NCBI GenBank assembly: GCA_030704615.1
Contig: CM060733.1
Location: 48,546,001 to 48,610,000, forward strand
Reading direction: 5' to 3'
DNA length: 64,000 nt
DNA from: Takakia lepidozioides
Taxonomy: Eukaryota; Streptophyta; Takakiopsida; Takakiales; Takakiaceae
Shown: piece after piece, positions 36,101 through 47,593 of the stretch
Layout: each line of letters starts with the position of its first letter
How positions within the stretch are numbered: the first letter of the stretch is position 1
The notes under the pieces: model-generated
What the model was told of the DNA's origin: nothing
The model's database searches: none
Seen by the model: the letters and a program-made list of their open reading frames with translations, nothing else
Program-made: the position numbers and the translations under genes

Positions 36101-38615
36101 GTCATAGTGTTATTTGTAAACATTTTTATTTGAGTTCATCATTTCAATGTACAAATTTTATAACTGAACCGAAGAAACGTATTCGTCAAAAAAATATAAT
36201 ATTAATTGCATCAGCATAGAGTAATAGGACCCTTTCTCTCAAGTAACCCAATTTAAAACAGGAATTTAGATACCTGCTTATTGTTTCCGAAAAAGCTCCC
36301 GGCTCTAGAAATGTGACTTCCTTTCGCAAGACTACTTGTAGCGATTACATTCTCTCTTATAGAGGTCCCTTGTGCAATAGTCTCTAGCATGATACTTTCT
36401 TTTTTAGTGCTCTCAGCTGGCACAATACTTTTTCTTGCAACATTTTCTGTATTAGCATTCATTGGAGCCACTGATCTCCTTCTAAAAGAACCCCCATCCA
36501 CATTGATACCAACTTCTTGTTCTGGAGGAGCGGCATAGACTACTAGTTTTGAAGTCCGAAGTTGAGATTTTTGCTCACTATCTTTCTTATTTTCATTACT
36601 TATTTGGGGCATGCCAGTACTCAAAGTCCCAACCATGACTTCATCGTTCATCATTTTTCCTCTTTTCATATCAGTTTGATTTTCATTTTGTGCAATATTG
36701 ATGTGACCCTCAATAGCTTGATTTGAATGTTGTTCTTGGATAAGTCTTGAACCATCTTTCTCTTTTACTCGTTCTAAGTGGCTATAAAGCAAATTAGCAA
36801 AGTTATCATAATTTTCCTTCGTATTCTTAGGCAAATGAATTGTAGTTAAATTTTCTAGTAAAGATTGACCCAATTTCACAAGTTCCTCAGTTTTTTGTTG
36901 TGGATTCCGTTCTTCGATTCGGATATCGTTTTTATTTTTCTCAATGTCTTTTTGTTTATCCTCTTTTAGAATATTCAAGTCATTAAGTGAGACATCACTA
37001 AATTTATTTTCTTCTACAACTCGCTCCAAAGATCTCATATGCTCTAGTTCAGACCAATCTGCTATTCTATACATGCTTATCTCTTCTGCCGTTCTTGTGG
37101 GTGTGGATTCAGTCTCATTTTCTTCTTCATGATCAACAGGTAAGGAAAAAATTGTTTTGTTGCATTGAATGGATGATTTCTTGCGCACGATTGGAGTAGG
37201 GATGATGTATTTTGGATGGATGAAGCATTCCACATAATTAGGTATGACCCTAGTTCCCACTTCGGTACTTATTTCATCTGTATCCACCAACATCATATTC
37301 ACAATCGATTAATTTGTATGTACATTGTTTATGATATTTTAATTATTTTGTAGGGAAATTGAGATAACTATGTGCATTTTACGTTTGGATACATGGTGAG
37401 CAAAGCTAACTACCTTGATAGCATGTGATCATAACATGATCATAATCAGGTTTATAGTTTCATTTTTAATGATTTTATATTCATGGACCGCTCTTAAAAT
37501 TTTGATGCGTTTTTAAGCGCAAGTAATTATTTCATCATCTATTTAATTGTCATTCAGAAAAACAATTCTTCACTCCATAATGAATTGGAAATTTGATAAT
37601 TATATGTAAATAAATAAGTATAATAAGTTGACATTGATTTTTTACTTTTACTTTTATTATAATAAGTACATATTTTCAAGTAAACGAAGAAAATTTAGGG
37701 TTTGAGTGTCAAACCAAATGTTGTTTGAAGATGTATCTCATGGTTTGTCCGTAATTCCATTGAGTCAGCATAAGAATCGAGCATCTCTCGAAAAACATTA
37801 CAACATCTTCTTAGAACCTTGGAGTGTGCCAAGACTCTCTTTGTTTCCTGGCCATCAACATTTTTTCTCACAGTAATAATAACATCTGTGGGGCCCTCAC
37901 AAATGTTAGGGGGTTGAAATGCAAGATAAAGTCTCTTCAGTCTTAATTTAATTACGTCTATGATGTCTTGGGGTACTGGTTCAGGCTCTGGCTTTTTCGC
38001 CATAATTGAATCAATATCATTAACCTCATTGTGTGACAATATCAAACTATCTTTTGCATTTCTGAGCACATTGCCACGTCTTCTGTTTCTTTTCAGGAAT
38101 AATAAATTTGGTTCTTGATCATTTTGGTCAAATATAGAACACATTTCCATATCGTCCTCTATTTTTCCTTGGTCAATTTCATCATATACAGAACATGTGT
38201 CAATGTCAATGTTGGTATCATTCTCTATAAATTTGACTCCCTTCACAATTATTTCTCCTTCTACTTCATCATCCTCATCATGTGAACTTGTTTGCATAGA
38301 TGATGAGTTCTCGCTATTATCTTGAGGCACAATATCCATGATCTCTTTTAAAACAATATCACTAATTGTACTTGTTTTTCTTTTATATGTTTCAAGGTCA
38401 TCGGGACCAACATTTGGAAACATCATATTGTATTCCATCATCTCTGTACCAATTGTTGAGAAATTAGTATTGGAGTACCCATCTTTTGAAGGTTGTTGCG
38501 TTATGTTCACTATTTTATATTTTTTCTCAAGCTTTTGATGCCTAGTGTTAAGTAGACTTGAAACAATCCGTAATTTTTTTGCAATATAGATTAGACTTGC
38601 TCTATCATGTGATAC
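33174..38615 (-). CDS. BTB/POZ protein with interrupted BTB domain (family unrecognised)
   Basis: Exons on the minus strand: 37715-38615 (5' limit uncertain), 36274-37277, 35571-36036, 35113-35264, 34262-34405, 33690-33890 and 33174-33557. All six junctions are GT-AG and phases agree (1, 0, 1, 0, 0, 0), giving at least 1083 codons. Exon 1 ends with the first half of a BTB fold (DVIITVRKN.., RVLAHSKVLRRCCNVFREML, NHEIHL). The second half (GEWTSAALDAIMEFIYTERC) appears only in exon 3. The roughly 400 residues between are polar, Lys/Glu/Asn-rich and probably disordered. After the BTB come BACK-like helices (LLEYLRLALKTELN) and about 290 residues I cannot assign. BTB proteins often act as CUL3 adaptors, but nothing here proves that. 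There is no in-frame ATG at the 5' end of exon 1; the GTG at 38510 is not a credible start, so an upstream exon is missing. Confidence 0.72.
34064..34149 (+). mobile_element. 62-bp retroelement tail insertion with 12-bp target-site duplication
   Basis: TGATGTGACATC occurs at 34064-34075 and 34138-34149. Between them lie 62 bp that match the retroelement end at 10.2 kb (GCAGTAGCCGCAAG.., GAAGTGG) and carry the hairpin at 34108-34127 with a CTTCGG loop, then a (TC)n tail. It sits in an intron of the BTB gene, between the 34262-34405 and 33690-33890 exons. It reads as an extremely 5'-truncated target-primed insertion. Confidence 0.85.
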
Positions 38616-41200
38616 CTCTTTAAACTATGGGGTTGGTTTTCTATTATCAAGTGGTTTTTGTGGGAATATGTATAATATATTAAAAAAATATGAAAAACAT
38701 GACTCGGAATAATGTAAATATAAATACATATGTCAAATATTAAGAGTTAATGTAAAACTTGCATTATTGGAGCACCCAAGTCTATCAACATTACAATTGC
38801 TAGCGCTCAGAATGGGATGTAAATATGTCACATATAATATCATATATATTAACATACAACATCAGTATCTTTTATTGCAAGTGTTTACTTTTATGCATTA
38901 TTATAACATTCATGAGTTAATGTCAAAAAGCTAGATACTATTTACTTGAAAAAATAAGTTGTTGTGTTAATTGATTCTTTCCAATCGTTTCTCCCACCCA
39001 TGTTCATTGATTTTTTCTTACATCTATCAATTTGTTGTGTAATTACTGGAGCAATATATTGTTCGTATACCAGTGGATTATGCAGATTTAACATTATAAT
39101 TTATGTTTGATAATTTAGACAAAACACAAAAACACATAAGATCCCTTAAAGCCCCAAAAATAGAAGACAAAACATCTTTAAAACAAACAAGATATTTTTT
39201 CTGAAAGACATTGTCCGACTAATATCTGGAGTTTTGGACACGGTCGCCTAAGTCAAATTTATTTGTGCTCATTCCTCTAAGCGATTTTAAAGGTGGGTGG
39301 GGGATACAGTTACACTTTAGTTACTAGAAAAAAAACCAGTTTTCAGATAGATATCACAAAATTGACCATTTGTTAAGAGATAAATTTAGCTATACACGGC
39401 TAACCATGGTTAAGCATGGTGTTGATCTAGTAAGCTGTTTCTTGTTGTTACCGTCCCTGGACAACCGTTTAGGCATTTTTGCGCCTAATAATAAATTCAA
39501 TTAATCAGCAAATTAGGCACCTTTTGAAAACCATTTCTCACATTAGGCATCTTCATGCTATAATTTTTTAGAATTAGGCACATGAGAAGAGAAAACATTT
39601 ATTTTCTTAAGAATACATTACAAAATAGACCCCAATGCCCATGGGCCATTCCAGGCTCCAGCTACCTTTCATTTCCTTTGAAACACTAATATGATGACAT
39701 TGTGGAGTCCATGCAAGGGCCTTTCGAAGTTATAGATTGCGATTTGTAGGAAGTTATTTCCGCACGCATATATTGTATTGATTTTTTGTTCAATGAAATT
39801 TTGATCTTATTACAAACAACATGAGAAGAGGCTTGCAAGTTTTTGGCTGGAATTTTTGGGCATTAGGCACTTTGGTCCCATAGTTTTCGAACAAATAGGC
39901 CAAAATCTGAAAAATTCACAGAATTGGTTAGGCACTTTCATTTTGAATTAATTATCGCCTAAACGGTTGTCCAGGGACGGTAATGCCTATTTCCTATTGC
40001 ACCTCAGGAGGTAGGTATAGATATATAGAGAACTTTGTCACTAACATGAAACTGTCAATGTTGTCATTGCAATGCATTTTATTGAAGTATTTATATCAAT
40101 TTATAACATACATGACCATCATGAAATGATAAATCATTTTTACACATCATGATACATGTGGAATACTATAGTAGATGGTTGAACATATAAATATGGTGTA
40201 TATCCTAGGAAGGACTAAAAACTCAGAGCCTAGTTTTAGTATAGAGCAGAAATAGGGTGCATTAGTGCCACATCACCGTCAATTGTTTTGGTTGCAGCTG
40301 CCCGAATTTCCAGAAAAATAAAAAATAAAAATAAAAATTTCAAACTTTATTTTTGTCAAATCTTCTCTAATATTGCTCTATTACTATTTTATTTATCCAT
40401 ATACTGATAAAATAAATTAGTAGAACATGTTTAAGTGTTTTACAGAGAATATGAAGAAATTCTTTGAAATGCTCATGCACATTCAATGTAATAACACTTC
40501 TAATCGTTATTATGATTTTATGGTGGATATATTTTAATTTATATATTACAATAATACTGTATACATATATATTATGAGCTAGGGCTCTGCGTTTCTCCAC
40601 ACTAGATCCAAAATCAACCGAATTGTCTCACAACATTCGAGTAATGTTTTGTTTTTTCTTTTGGCATGTTGGCTTGCACTGAGGTTGTAAACAATATATA
40701 TATATATATAGCTTTTATGGCCCTCGCCCGTATAGCCTGACCCGCCGTAATAATTTCATAAACACCCAAAAGAATATAACGATCAAAGATTGAACCAACC
40801 CTCCGAAAGCGTTGGTGATAGTTTTGCATCATACGACTCTATGTTGAAATTAAGAGGGCTTAAGTCTTAAGAAAGAGACTTGGCAAGCTCAGGAAAGAAA
40901 AAACCCTAAGTTCTCAACGATTCTTCGAAAAACGAAAGTATCTTCATATCTTGTGAAGACGAAGGAGTTTGTGTATGGGACAAGGTACTTAGTAGATGAT
41001 TCAGGTGGTAATTACTTGAAGAAAAATCTGAATCACTCATTCCTTTGCTCAACCACTTTACCTCTATTGTGATGCTCTCTTACAACTCAAGCAATCTGTC
41101 CCCCCTCCCCGCCCGTCCCCACTGGTTTCAATTCCTGCTCTAATTCACTTGGAATCACATCCAATGCCTAAGAGGTGCCAGAGAGACTACACACAACAGA
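38616..41200. other. AT-rich intergenic DNA upstream of the BTB gene
   Basis: Very AT-rich sequence with no confirmed exon. It must contain the missing 5' end of the BTB gene unless that lies beyond the LINE. An open minus-strand stretch at 40735-40832 (MMQNYHQRFRRVGSIFDRYI) is one candidate first exon but cannot be confirmed. It also holds the inverted-repeat element at 39448-39983. Confidence 0.4.
39448..39983. mobile_element. Non-autonomous DNA transposon with 27-bp terminal inverted repeats
   Basis: The sequence starting TTACCGTCCCTGGACAACCG (39448-39474, 27 bp) is the exact reverse complement of 39957-39983. The interior is AT-rich, non-coding, and has repeated TTAGGCAC/TTAGGCAT motifs in one orientation plus a subterminal inverted match (GCCTAATAATAAATTCAATT against AATTGAATTAATTATCGCCT-type sequence). 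If the outer TA is the target duplication, the ends begin CCGTCCC, and a Tc1/mariner-like (Stowaway) or PIF-like MITE fits. The total is 536 bp. Confidence 0.85.
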
Positions 41201-41229
41201 AAAAAATAGAATATGACTCCCAGATAACA

Positions 41230-42456
41230 TTTCCATCTTCCATTGGCCGGGCTATCAATGCTTCACTTTGCCTATGAACTCAGGCCACAACATACTCCTC
41301 CCCAATCTATCTTTCAACAAGCGCATCACGCTACCATTCAAATCTCTCTTTCTCTCTCTTTTAGCAGCACACTATGCTTTCTTAGCAGTCAGGCTAGAAG
41401 CCATCACAAACTCATGAGGTGCTTCCCACGAAGCCCCATGGTAAAGATCACATGAGGAAGCATGGGAGAATTTATCCCATCTCATCAAATTTCCAGAATA
41501 ACACTACTGATACAAGAATCCCGCACCTACAAAAATTCGTACATATCTAAGTGGGTCTTGTCCCCACACCTGCTACATAGTATGTCCAATCATTTTTGGA
41601 CATCCCCCAGGGTTACCGATGCACAAATCAAACAAACTTTGAAATTTCGGTATGGTCAATACATGGGTAATCAACGATGGAACTTGTTCTGGCCATTATT
41701 ATACCCCAATAAATACTGCGTGTTATGTTCATCCCAAAATCCCCAAAAAGATACATGGCCACACTTACTTCTCCACTGCAACCACCCCATAATACATGGA
41801 TTGCGGTAACCAGACATAACCAAGGGGTTAGACAACTCCACAAAATTCTCACTTCACATCCGAAATCCAGATGGTTTATCCTCATCAATGCAGGCACATT
41901 CCAAGGTCGCCCACCGGACCACACCATACCCCCATGGCTGCTACCGTGTATATGCTCCCAAGGACACCCGTGCCTTTGTCTAGCAAGACTATGCCCAGAT
42001 ATTTTGCTAGTCCAGGGACTTCCTATACAGGCATTGCCACCGACAGAACCGCTTCCATCTCTCAAAATACATTTTTTGGAATTTGCATTCTGCCATGATC
42101 GAAATCCATATCAATCAATTATGTACAACCATGAAAAATATGACCCAATCATACATGCCCTCTGTCACAGAGGCTGGAACACGGCACCTCTGATGGTCAT
42201 CACTGCGGGTGTCAGGGGCGGTGCTCATACCCATAATATCCAAGGTGTAAAAGATAATCTTAACCTACCACCCAAATACACTACACCTCTACTACGAGCC
42301 TTGCATTTCACGGCTATTTCATCACTCACATCCCTAATCCTCAATAAACGTAAGATTGAAAGTGGCCAGCTAGCCACTCTGTGAAATGTTACTGTTCGGA
42401 TAGAGCCCACTCCTGAAAGGGGAAGAGGCTCTAATTTACGCTAGCTTCGGTTGGCG

Positions 42457-42509
<53 letters not shown>
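41230..42509 (+). mobile_element. Decayed LINE 3' portion with hairpin and (TA)n tail
   Basis: Two overlapping frames (41462-41809 and 41725-42384) together encode a C-terminal LINE segment. It includes a Cys/His motif (YCVLCSSQNPQKDTWPHLLLHCNHPII), a PKSRWFILINAGTF.. block, VPPWLLPC-like cysteines and a final LILNKRKIESGQ. A frameshift around 41810 separates them, so it is a pseudogene. After the stop at 42384 comes a short UTR, a hairpin at 42438-42457 with a CTTCGG loop, and a (TA)n tail at 42462-42509. No reverse transcriptase palm is present. Confidence 0.75.
42462..42509. repeat. (TA)n tract at the LINE 3' end
   Basis: About 24 TA units directly after the hairpin, ending 107 bp before the RRS1 start codon. 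Confidence 0.95.
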
Positions 42510-42511
<2 letters not shown>

Positions 42512-42616
42512 CATAGGTCACCAGGATGGATGAAGTTAGGGCTGGGGGAGCGGAAACCCTAACCCCGTGCCCTCCTTGTTGCTCCTCCCCCTTGCACGAT
42601 CGCAGAGGTCAGCGCA

Positions 42617-45600
42617 ATGGAAGACGGAGCGCAGGCAGGCGCTGCACACGATTACTTTGTGGATCTAGGCAACTTGTTGGTGTTCCACGCTCGCGATACT
42701 TCTCTCACTTCAACCTCTTCTGAGTATGAGCCTCTCCTTTCTTCTTGGTGTATGGTTGTCTAACTATCCTTTGTTTTTTCCCGTTTTGATGCCTCTGATC
42801 ATGTGCTGTTGAAACAAGTGTCTACTGCTGGGCTTTCTCATTGAAGCCAAGGAGGATCATCATTTATATTGCCACATGAACTGGCAATGCAAAGGATTGA
42901 GAAGAATTGAGGACCTCGGTGTTAAACATTCATAACCCAATCACAGATTGCATAGTATGAAACTCATTTTCGAAAGACTGAAAGTGAATATGTCAGCTGC
43001 TTATCAGGGAGGAAAGGGATCAAGAGTGTCTGGAGAAGGGTAGAGAACTTGTACAGGCCCTTGCAGACAGGCTCTTCAACCTGCCATCCACGCTTGACAA
43101 AGTTGGGCGCTTGATCAGCTTGCCACCTCCATCAACCTTGCTTCCTAGAGAGAAGCCGGTAAGTCACAAGCTTCCTATAGTATCTTATTGTCAGTCAGTG
43201 CATTCAAGTAAGCTAGTAGTATGATGCTCTAGTTTTGCAGACAACCCACTCCCAGGAATGCCAGACTGCCAGTAGTGGAGGTATCTAGGGCTACAAGTAG
43301 GGGTGTATCTTTTGAGGGAGTGGGAGGGGTTAGTTCTGATTGACATGGATTGTAACTTTGCTGTTGTGATCTCAACAGTTACCAAAGCCAAGACCACCAA
43401 CAAAGTGGGAGGCGTTTGCACAGAAAAAAGGTTGGTCTTCCGACAACAATTGTGTCCTTCATCTGAGTTGTGACTTAAGAGTTGTGCATTGGAAAGAGGC
43501 TGTTGGGCAGGTATACCTTGGGTGGGAGGCTACATTGCTAGAAAATGTTAACAATTTGGTCCAAGATTTGTTCTCGAGTGTCTACCCTATGAGTGGACCT
43601 TGGGGATATAGGCACATGCTGTCATGCTACGCCCTTTTGTCAGCTCTGCTGGGACGGAGGGCCGAGGGGGGTTGGGCAGAAGTTGCATGGGAGGTGAATA
43701 GAGTGCATTGTTTGAGAAAGACATGAAGAAAATAGAACTTTGAAATCACTGTTGTAAATCTGGTGAGTCATAAGCCTACAAGCATTTGACTGTTAGTTTG
43801 TGGTCCTCAAATGATCATCGATTTTAGAAGATGAGTTGAAAGAGCAGAGATACAGAAGGCCATTATAGTCACATTACTTTCTGATTAATTTGGACTTCTT
43901 CTCGCTATGAAGCTTATAATAGAGTGCTGTGTGTTGATGAACCTGGTGAGCAGGCATACAGAAGAGGAAGCGAAGCAAGTTGGAGTTTGATGACCGGACA
44001 GATGACTGGCGACGGCGGTATGGGTACAAACGCGTGGACGATGAGCGTGAAATTCCCATCATTGAAGCCAAGGAATCTGATGGTATGAACTCTTTCCTCC
44101 CCAGGACTACACCCTCGTGCTTTTCTCCCTAAACTCTCTGTGAGTGAACTGCTTTTCATAGCAGTAATGCCAGTGTTGTCTCTCTAATTTTCTACCAGTG
44201 GTTTGCATACCCGTAGGTTTCATATTGCCCATGGTACCAAGTTTGGCAATGCAAAGGCCTTGCTTTACCTGGTTGGACACAACTTGTAATGTAGGCATCA
44301 AGACTCTACAGAAAACTAAAAAGCTGTTGATGGTAGATGTGGGTGCACAGCTAGTGCTCAGCTGGTCAATGCTGTACAAGTTTCTGTTGTTCCGAAGTTA
44401 TTTTAGTTCCTTGTCAGATATTAATGAAAAGTCTTAGGGATCCAAAGATCCTTTCTATGCTCTTGCCTATCAACAGGTAGCTGGGTCTGAGGAGTTGATC
44501 AAAGGGGGAGGTTATAGTACTGTTTGACTTAATGTAGTTGGGTGGTTTGTGTTTGCACCTGTTGGCAATCTGAATGAAATTGAAGCAGTCATTCTGAGTT
44601 CAGGTCTGGATTCTTTTTTTGGCAGAGCCAGCGGTTGATCCGTTTGAAAATATGCGTGCGGAGAAGAAGGGGCGTGTGGTCAAGCAAGAACGAAACCAGT
44701 TAGAGAATCTGAAGAAGGCAGCGAAACTTGGTGGCAAGGGTGCCCTCCCAAGGTATCTATGATTTGACCATTACTTGTGTGCATTTTTGCAAGCATGTAT
44801 TGGTTTTGGTCGTTAATGTACCATCAAAAGCCAGCACGGTCCTCAATTAGGTTCCTTAATTAGGTGCAGTCATTTGGACAGAGAAGATTGGAGGTTCTGA
44901 TTTGGGCCTCTAATTGTATGGGCTGATATCTTGGACACCCTTAAGGACGTGAGGCAACAATTACTAGCACTACTTGACTGCAATGGTTGGATAGCCTGGG
45001 TCTTCCTTTAGCCTGAATGTTTGTTTGAGTGGGCACCATCTGCGTATCTCTTCATACTTTCCTGGGCCTGTCTGATATGAAAACTCTTCAATAAGGCTTT
45101 CACAGGGTTAACCTGGTACACTGTAGAGCACCTGAAATGACATGCATGGGGATGCCAGTACCTTGCAGTTGGCGGCCACCTCTTTGCCCATAACAGGCAG
45201 CAAGCAGCCTACCAAGCGCCTTAGCAAACATGACATTGGGCATGCTGCTGGGCTAGCCAGCACTGCCACTGCCAGTATCGGCAAGTTTGATAAGAAGCTG
45301 CCAGGGGAGAAGCCTCTTAAGCATGTTGGCAAGCATCGCAAGGTGAGAAAGGCTTGTCATTGCTTTGTTTCTTGTCTGTGCATCTCTCATTGTCCTGAAT
45401 AGTGTTATTTCTCTCCCTCATAATCTTAGGTCTGGTTGTGAGCGTCGAGTGGTTGGTGTGATGACAATCTGACTGGACAGTATCAATGTGATGCCATGAT
45501 TCCATGTCTATCCCACACGAGATTTCTGACCTTCCGCTTGCATTCTTCCTGCTCTTAATTTGGATGTGCTTGGGTAGGTGGTGGGACACTTTCTTAGTAT

Positions 45601-47593
45601 GTCCCAACCATGCTCTGAAGTCATGGGGTGGCAGTACCTGCTTCGGTACTGCAGATGCTAGTTGAAAAATGGTGTATGAGATAAGGTGATTTTTGGCATT
45701 TACCTTGTTCTTCCACAAAACTGGATCTCTAGTTCATGGGTTGTCATGTTGGTCTTTGGAAAAACATAGCAGATTAAAAGTGCCATGGGAGGTTGATGTA
45801 CAAACATTTTGATTTTGTGCTCTATAGATGTGTGGGGAATGAGTTCTTCGGACTGCCACATCAGCTGCAGAGAATTTTCTATTGGTCAAGTGTTGGCAAC
45901 CTGTTTTTTTACCGAAGCAAACCTTTTTCTTGGGACATCAAAATGGTCTTGACAGAGCTCTATACAGGGTTTGCCAAGACTATGTTGCTGATAATAAGCT
46001 TCAGATTGGTCTTTGCCATTGTTCTCACGGTGTCTGTTTGAGGGAATGGAGTGTTGGTGGGAATGATGAAAACATGAAAAGGACAGCATCATCAACAAGA
46101 TGCCGTGATCCAATCGTATTCCACACGAGATTGCTGACCGCTGCCTCTATTCCTTCTGTAATGTGAAACCTTCAGATTGGCCTTTGGCATTGTTCTCACA
46201 GTGTATGGGTTGAGGGAATGGAGTGTTGGTGGGAATGATGGAAACATGAAAAGGACAGCATCATCAACAAGATGCCGTGATCCAATCGTATTCCACACGA
46301 GATTGCTGACCGCTGCCTCTATTCCTTCTGTAATGTGAATCCTTCAGATTGGCCTTTGGCATTGTTCTCACAGTGTATGGGTTTGAGGGAATGGAGTGTT
46401 GGTGGGAATGATGAATACATGAAAAGGACAGCATCACCAACAAGATGCCGTGATCCAATCGTATTCCACACGAGATTGCTGACCACCGCCTCTATTCCTT
46501 CTGTAATTTGAATCCTTGTGTTACTCGAAACCCCATATTTTCTACCTCCACTACATTAGAAGCAGGGGAAGTGCCTGAGGAGCCTGATAAAGTTTCGTGC
46601 CATCTGGATAGTGAGAATCAAGTTGATCTTTCACTAATAAATCAAGCCATGTGTGCAGTTTTTACCGGTCATAGATGGCAAGGGCCAAGAGAAGGAGCAG
46701 CTGATGGGTGTGCTGAACAAAGTAATAGCCAAAAACAGCCATGACATCCTCGACATCAACAAGGTTTCAGTTTCTATCATTTTTATCCCCTCATATTAAA
46801 ATGTTTTCTTTCTGGTTGGATATTGTCGATCTGCTGTGATTCACATACGTAATGACAAAAGAAGTTGGAATGGGTCGATTGCTTTGGGTGTTAGTTGGCT
46901 CCCTGTGGTTGTCGAAAGTGCATGGGGTGTGATAAGGAACGGTTGCCTCTGTGAGCAGTCACTGGGTACAGTAGTGGGTCGTGTCTGCATTAGATCTCAT
47001 TTGGTCTTCAGGCGAGCCATATGAGGCCAGAGGCTCACGTTTGACCTAGAGAAGATGGCGATTACATAAACACCTTTTGGCAGAATGCTTAGACATGACA
47101 CATGTGTGCCTTGACAGTCTTGGAGGTTCTAGGCTGTAGGGTTGAACCTTTTCATAGCTGTTCTAGACATCATGTGGTATTTCTCTGGTACATAACCAAG
47201 TGCCTGTTTGCAAAAAAGTATGGCGGGTGGGAAAGGTTTCTATCCATGTGACAGCACTTCTCAAAATGCAGTCAGGTAGTTCTAAGGAAAGAGACCTGTC
47301 ATGATTTTCTTTTTAAAATGTTGGTTGGCTGTGCTTTGGGCACTGTGTTCCTGATGTTACTCAATTGATAACAGGCAATGAGCGTGCACAATGTGGAAGA
47401 GGAAGGCAAGCGAGCCCAGCAGAACCGCAAGCAAGGAGGCAAGAAGCGGAAGCAATCTTCAAGAGATGCCCGACCTTCAAAGAAGGGGGGCTCTGGGAAA
47501 GGGGTGGCTCACAAGGGGCCTGGTAGAGGAGGGAGCTCAGGTGGGCCTGGTGGTAGCAGTAAAGGGAGGAAACAAAAACGAGTAAAACGGTGA
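42617..47593 (+). CDS. RRS1: Ribosome biogenesis regulatory protein RRS1
   Basis: Nucleolar factor that with RPF2 brings the 5S rRNP (5S rRNA, uL18, uL5) into pre-60S particles. Exons: 42617-42723, 43008-43158, 43379-43430, 43954-44082, 44626-44752, 45159-45342, 46659-46763 and 47375-47593. All phases fit and give 357 aa. Family blocks in order: [123 protein letters not shown] and [18 protein letters not shown]. The tail is a Lys/Arg/Gly-rich segment, as expected for a nucleolar protein. The ATG at 42617 gives an N-terminus of normal length. An LTR-less repeat array sits in intron 6, and a LINE tail ends just upstream of the start. Confidence 0.97.
45440..46515. repeat. RRS1: 171/172-bp tandem array in RRS1 intron 6, with a diverged outlier
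   Basis: Three tandem units start at TTCAGATTGG at 46000, 46171 and 46343. Each contains GGAATGGAGTGTTGGTGGGA, an ACATGAAAAGGACAGCATCA block and CCACACGAGATTGCTGACC. Units 2 and 3 are nearly identical, and unit 1 differs at its start. A fourth, clearly diverged partial copy lies at about 45440-45545 (GATGCCATGATTCCATG, CCACACGAGATTTCTGACC). Confidence 0.85.

Noticed and set aside
38508-38510. GTG as start of the BTB gene
   Set aside because: The frame stays open upstream to about 38615 and a nuclear gene would not start at GTG; an upstream exon is more likely.
40614-40832. 72-aa minus-strand frame MMQNYHQRFRR.. as a gene
   Set aside because: Only a short protein-like stretch followed by a (TA)n run; no splice link to the BTB gene could be shown.
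45634-45656. Perfect hairpin around a TTCGG loop in an RRS1 intron
   Set aside because: Resembles the LINE tail loop but lacks the flanking conserved sequence and tail, so probably chance.
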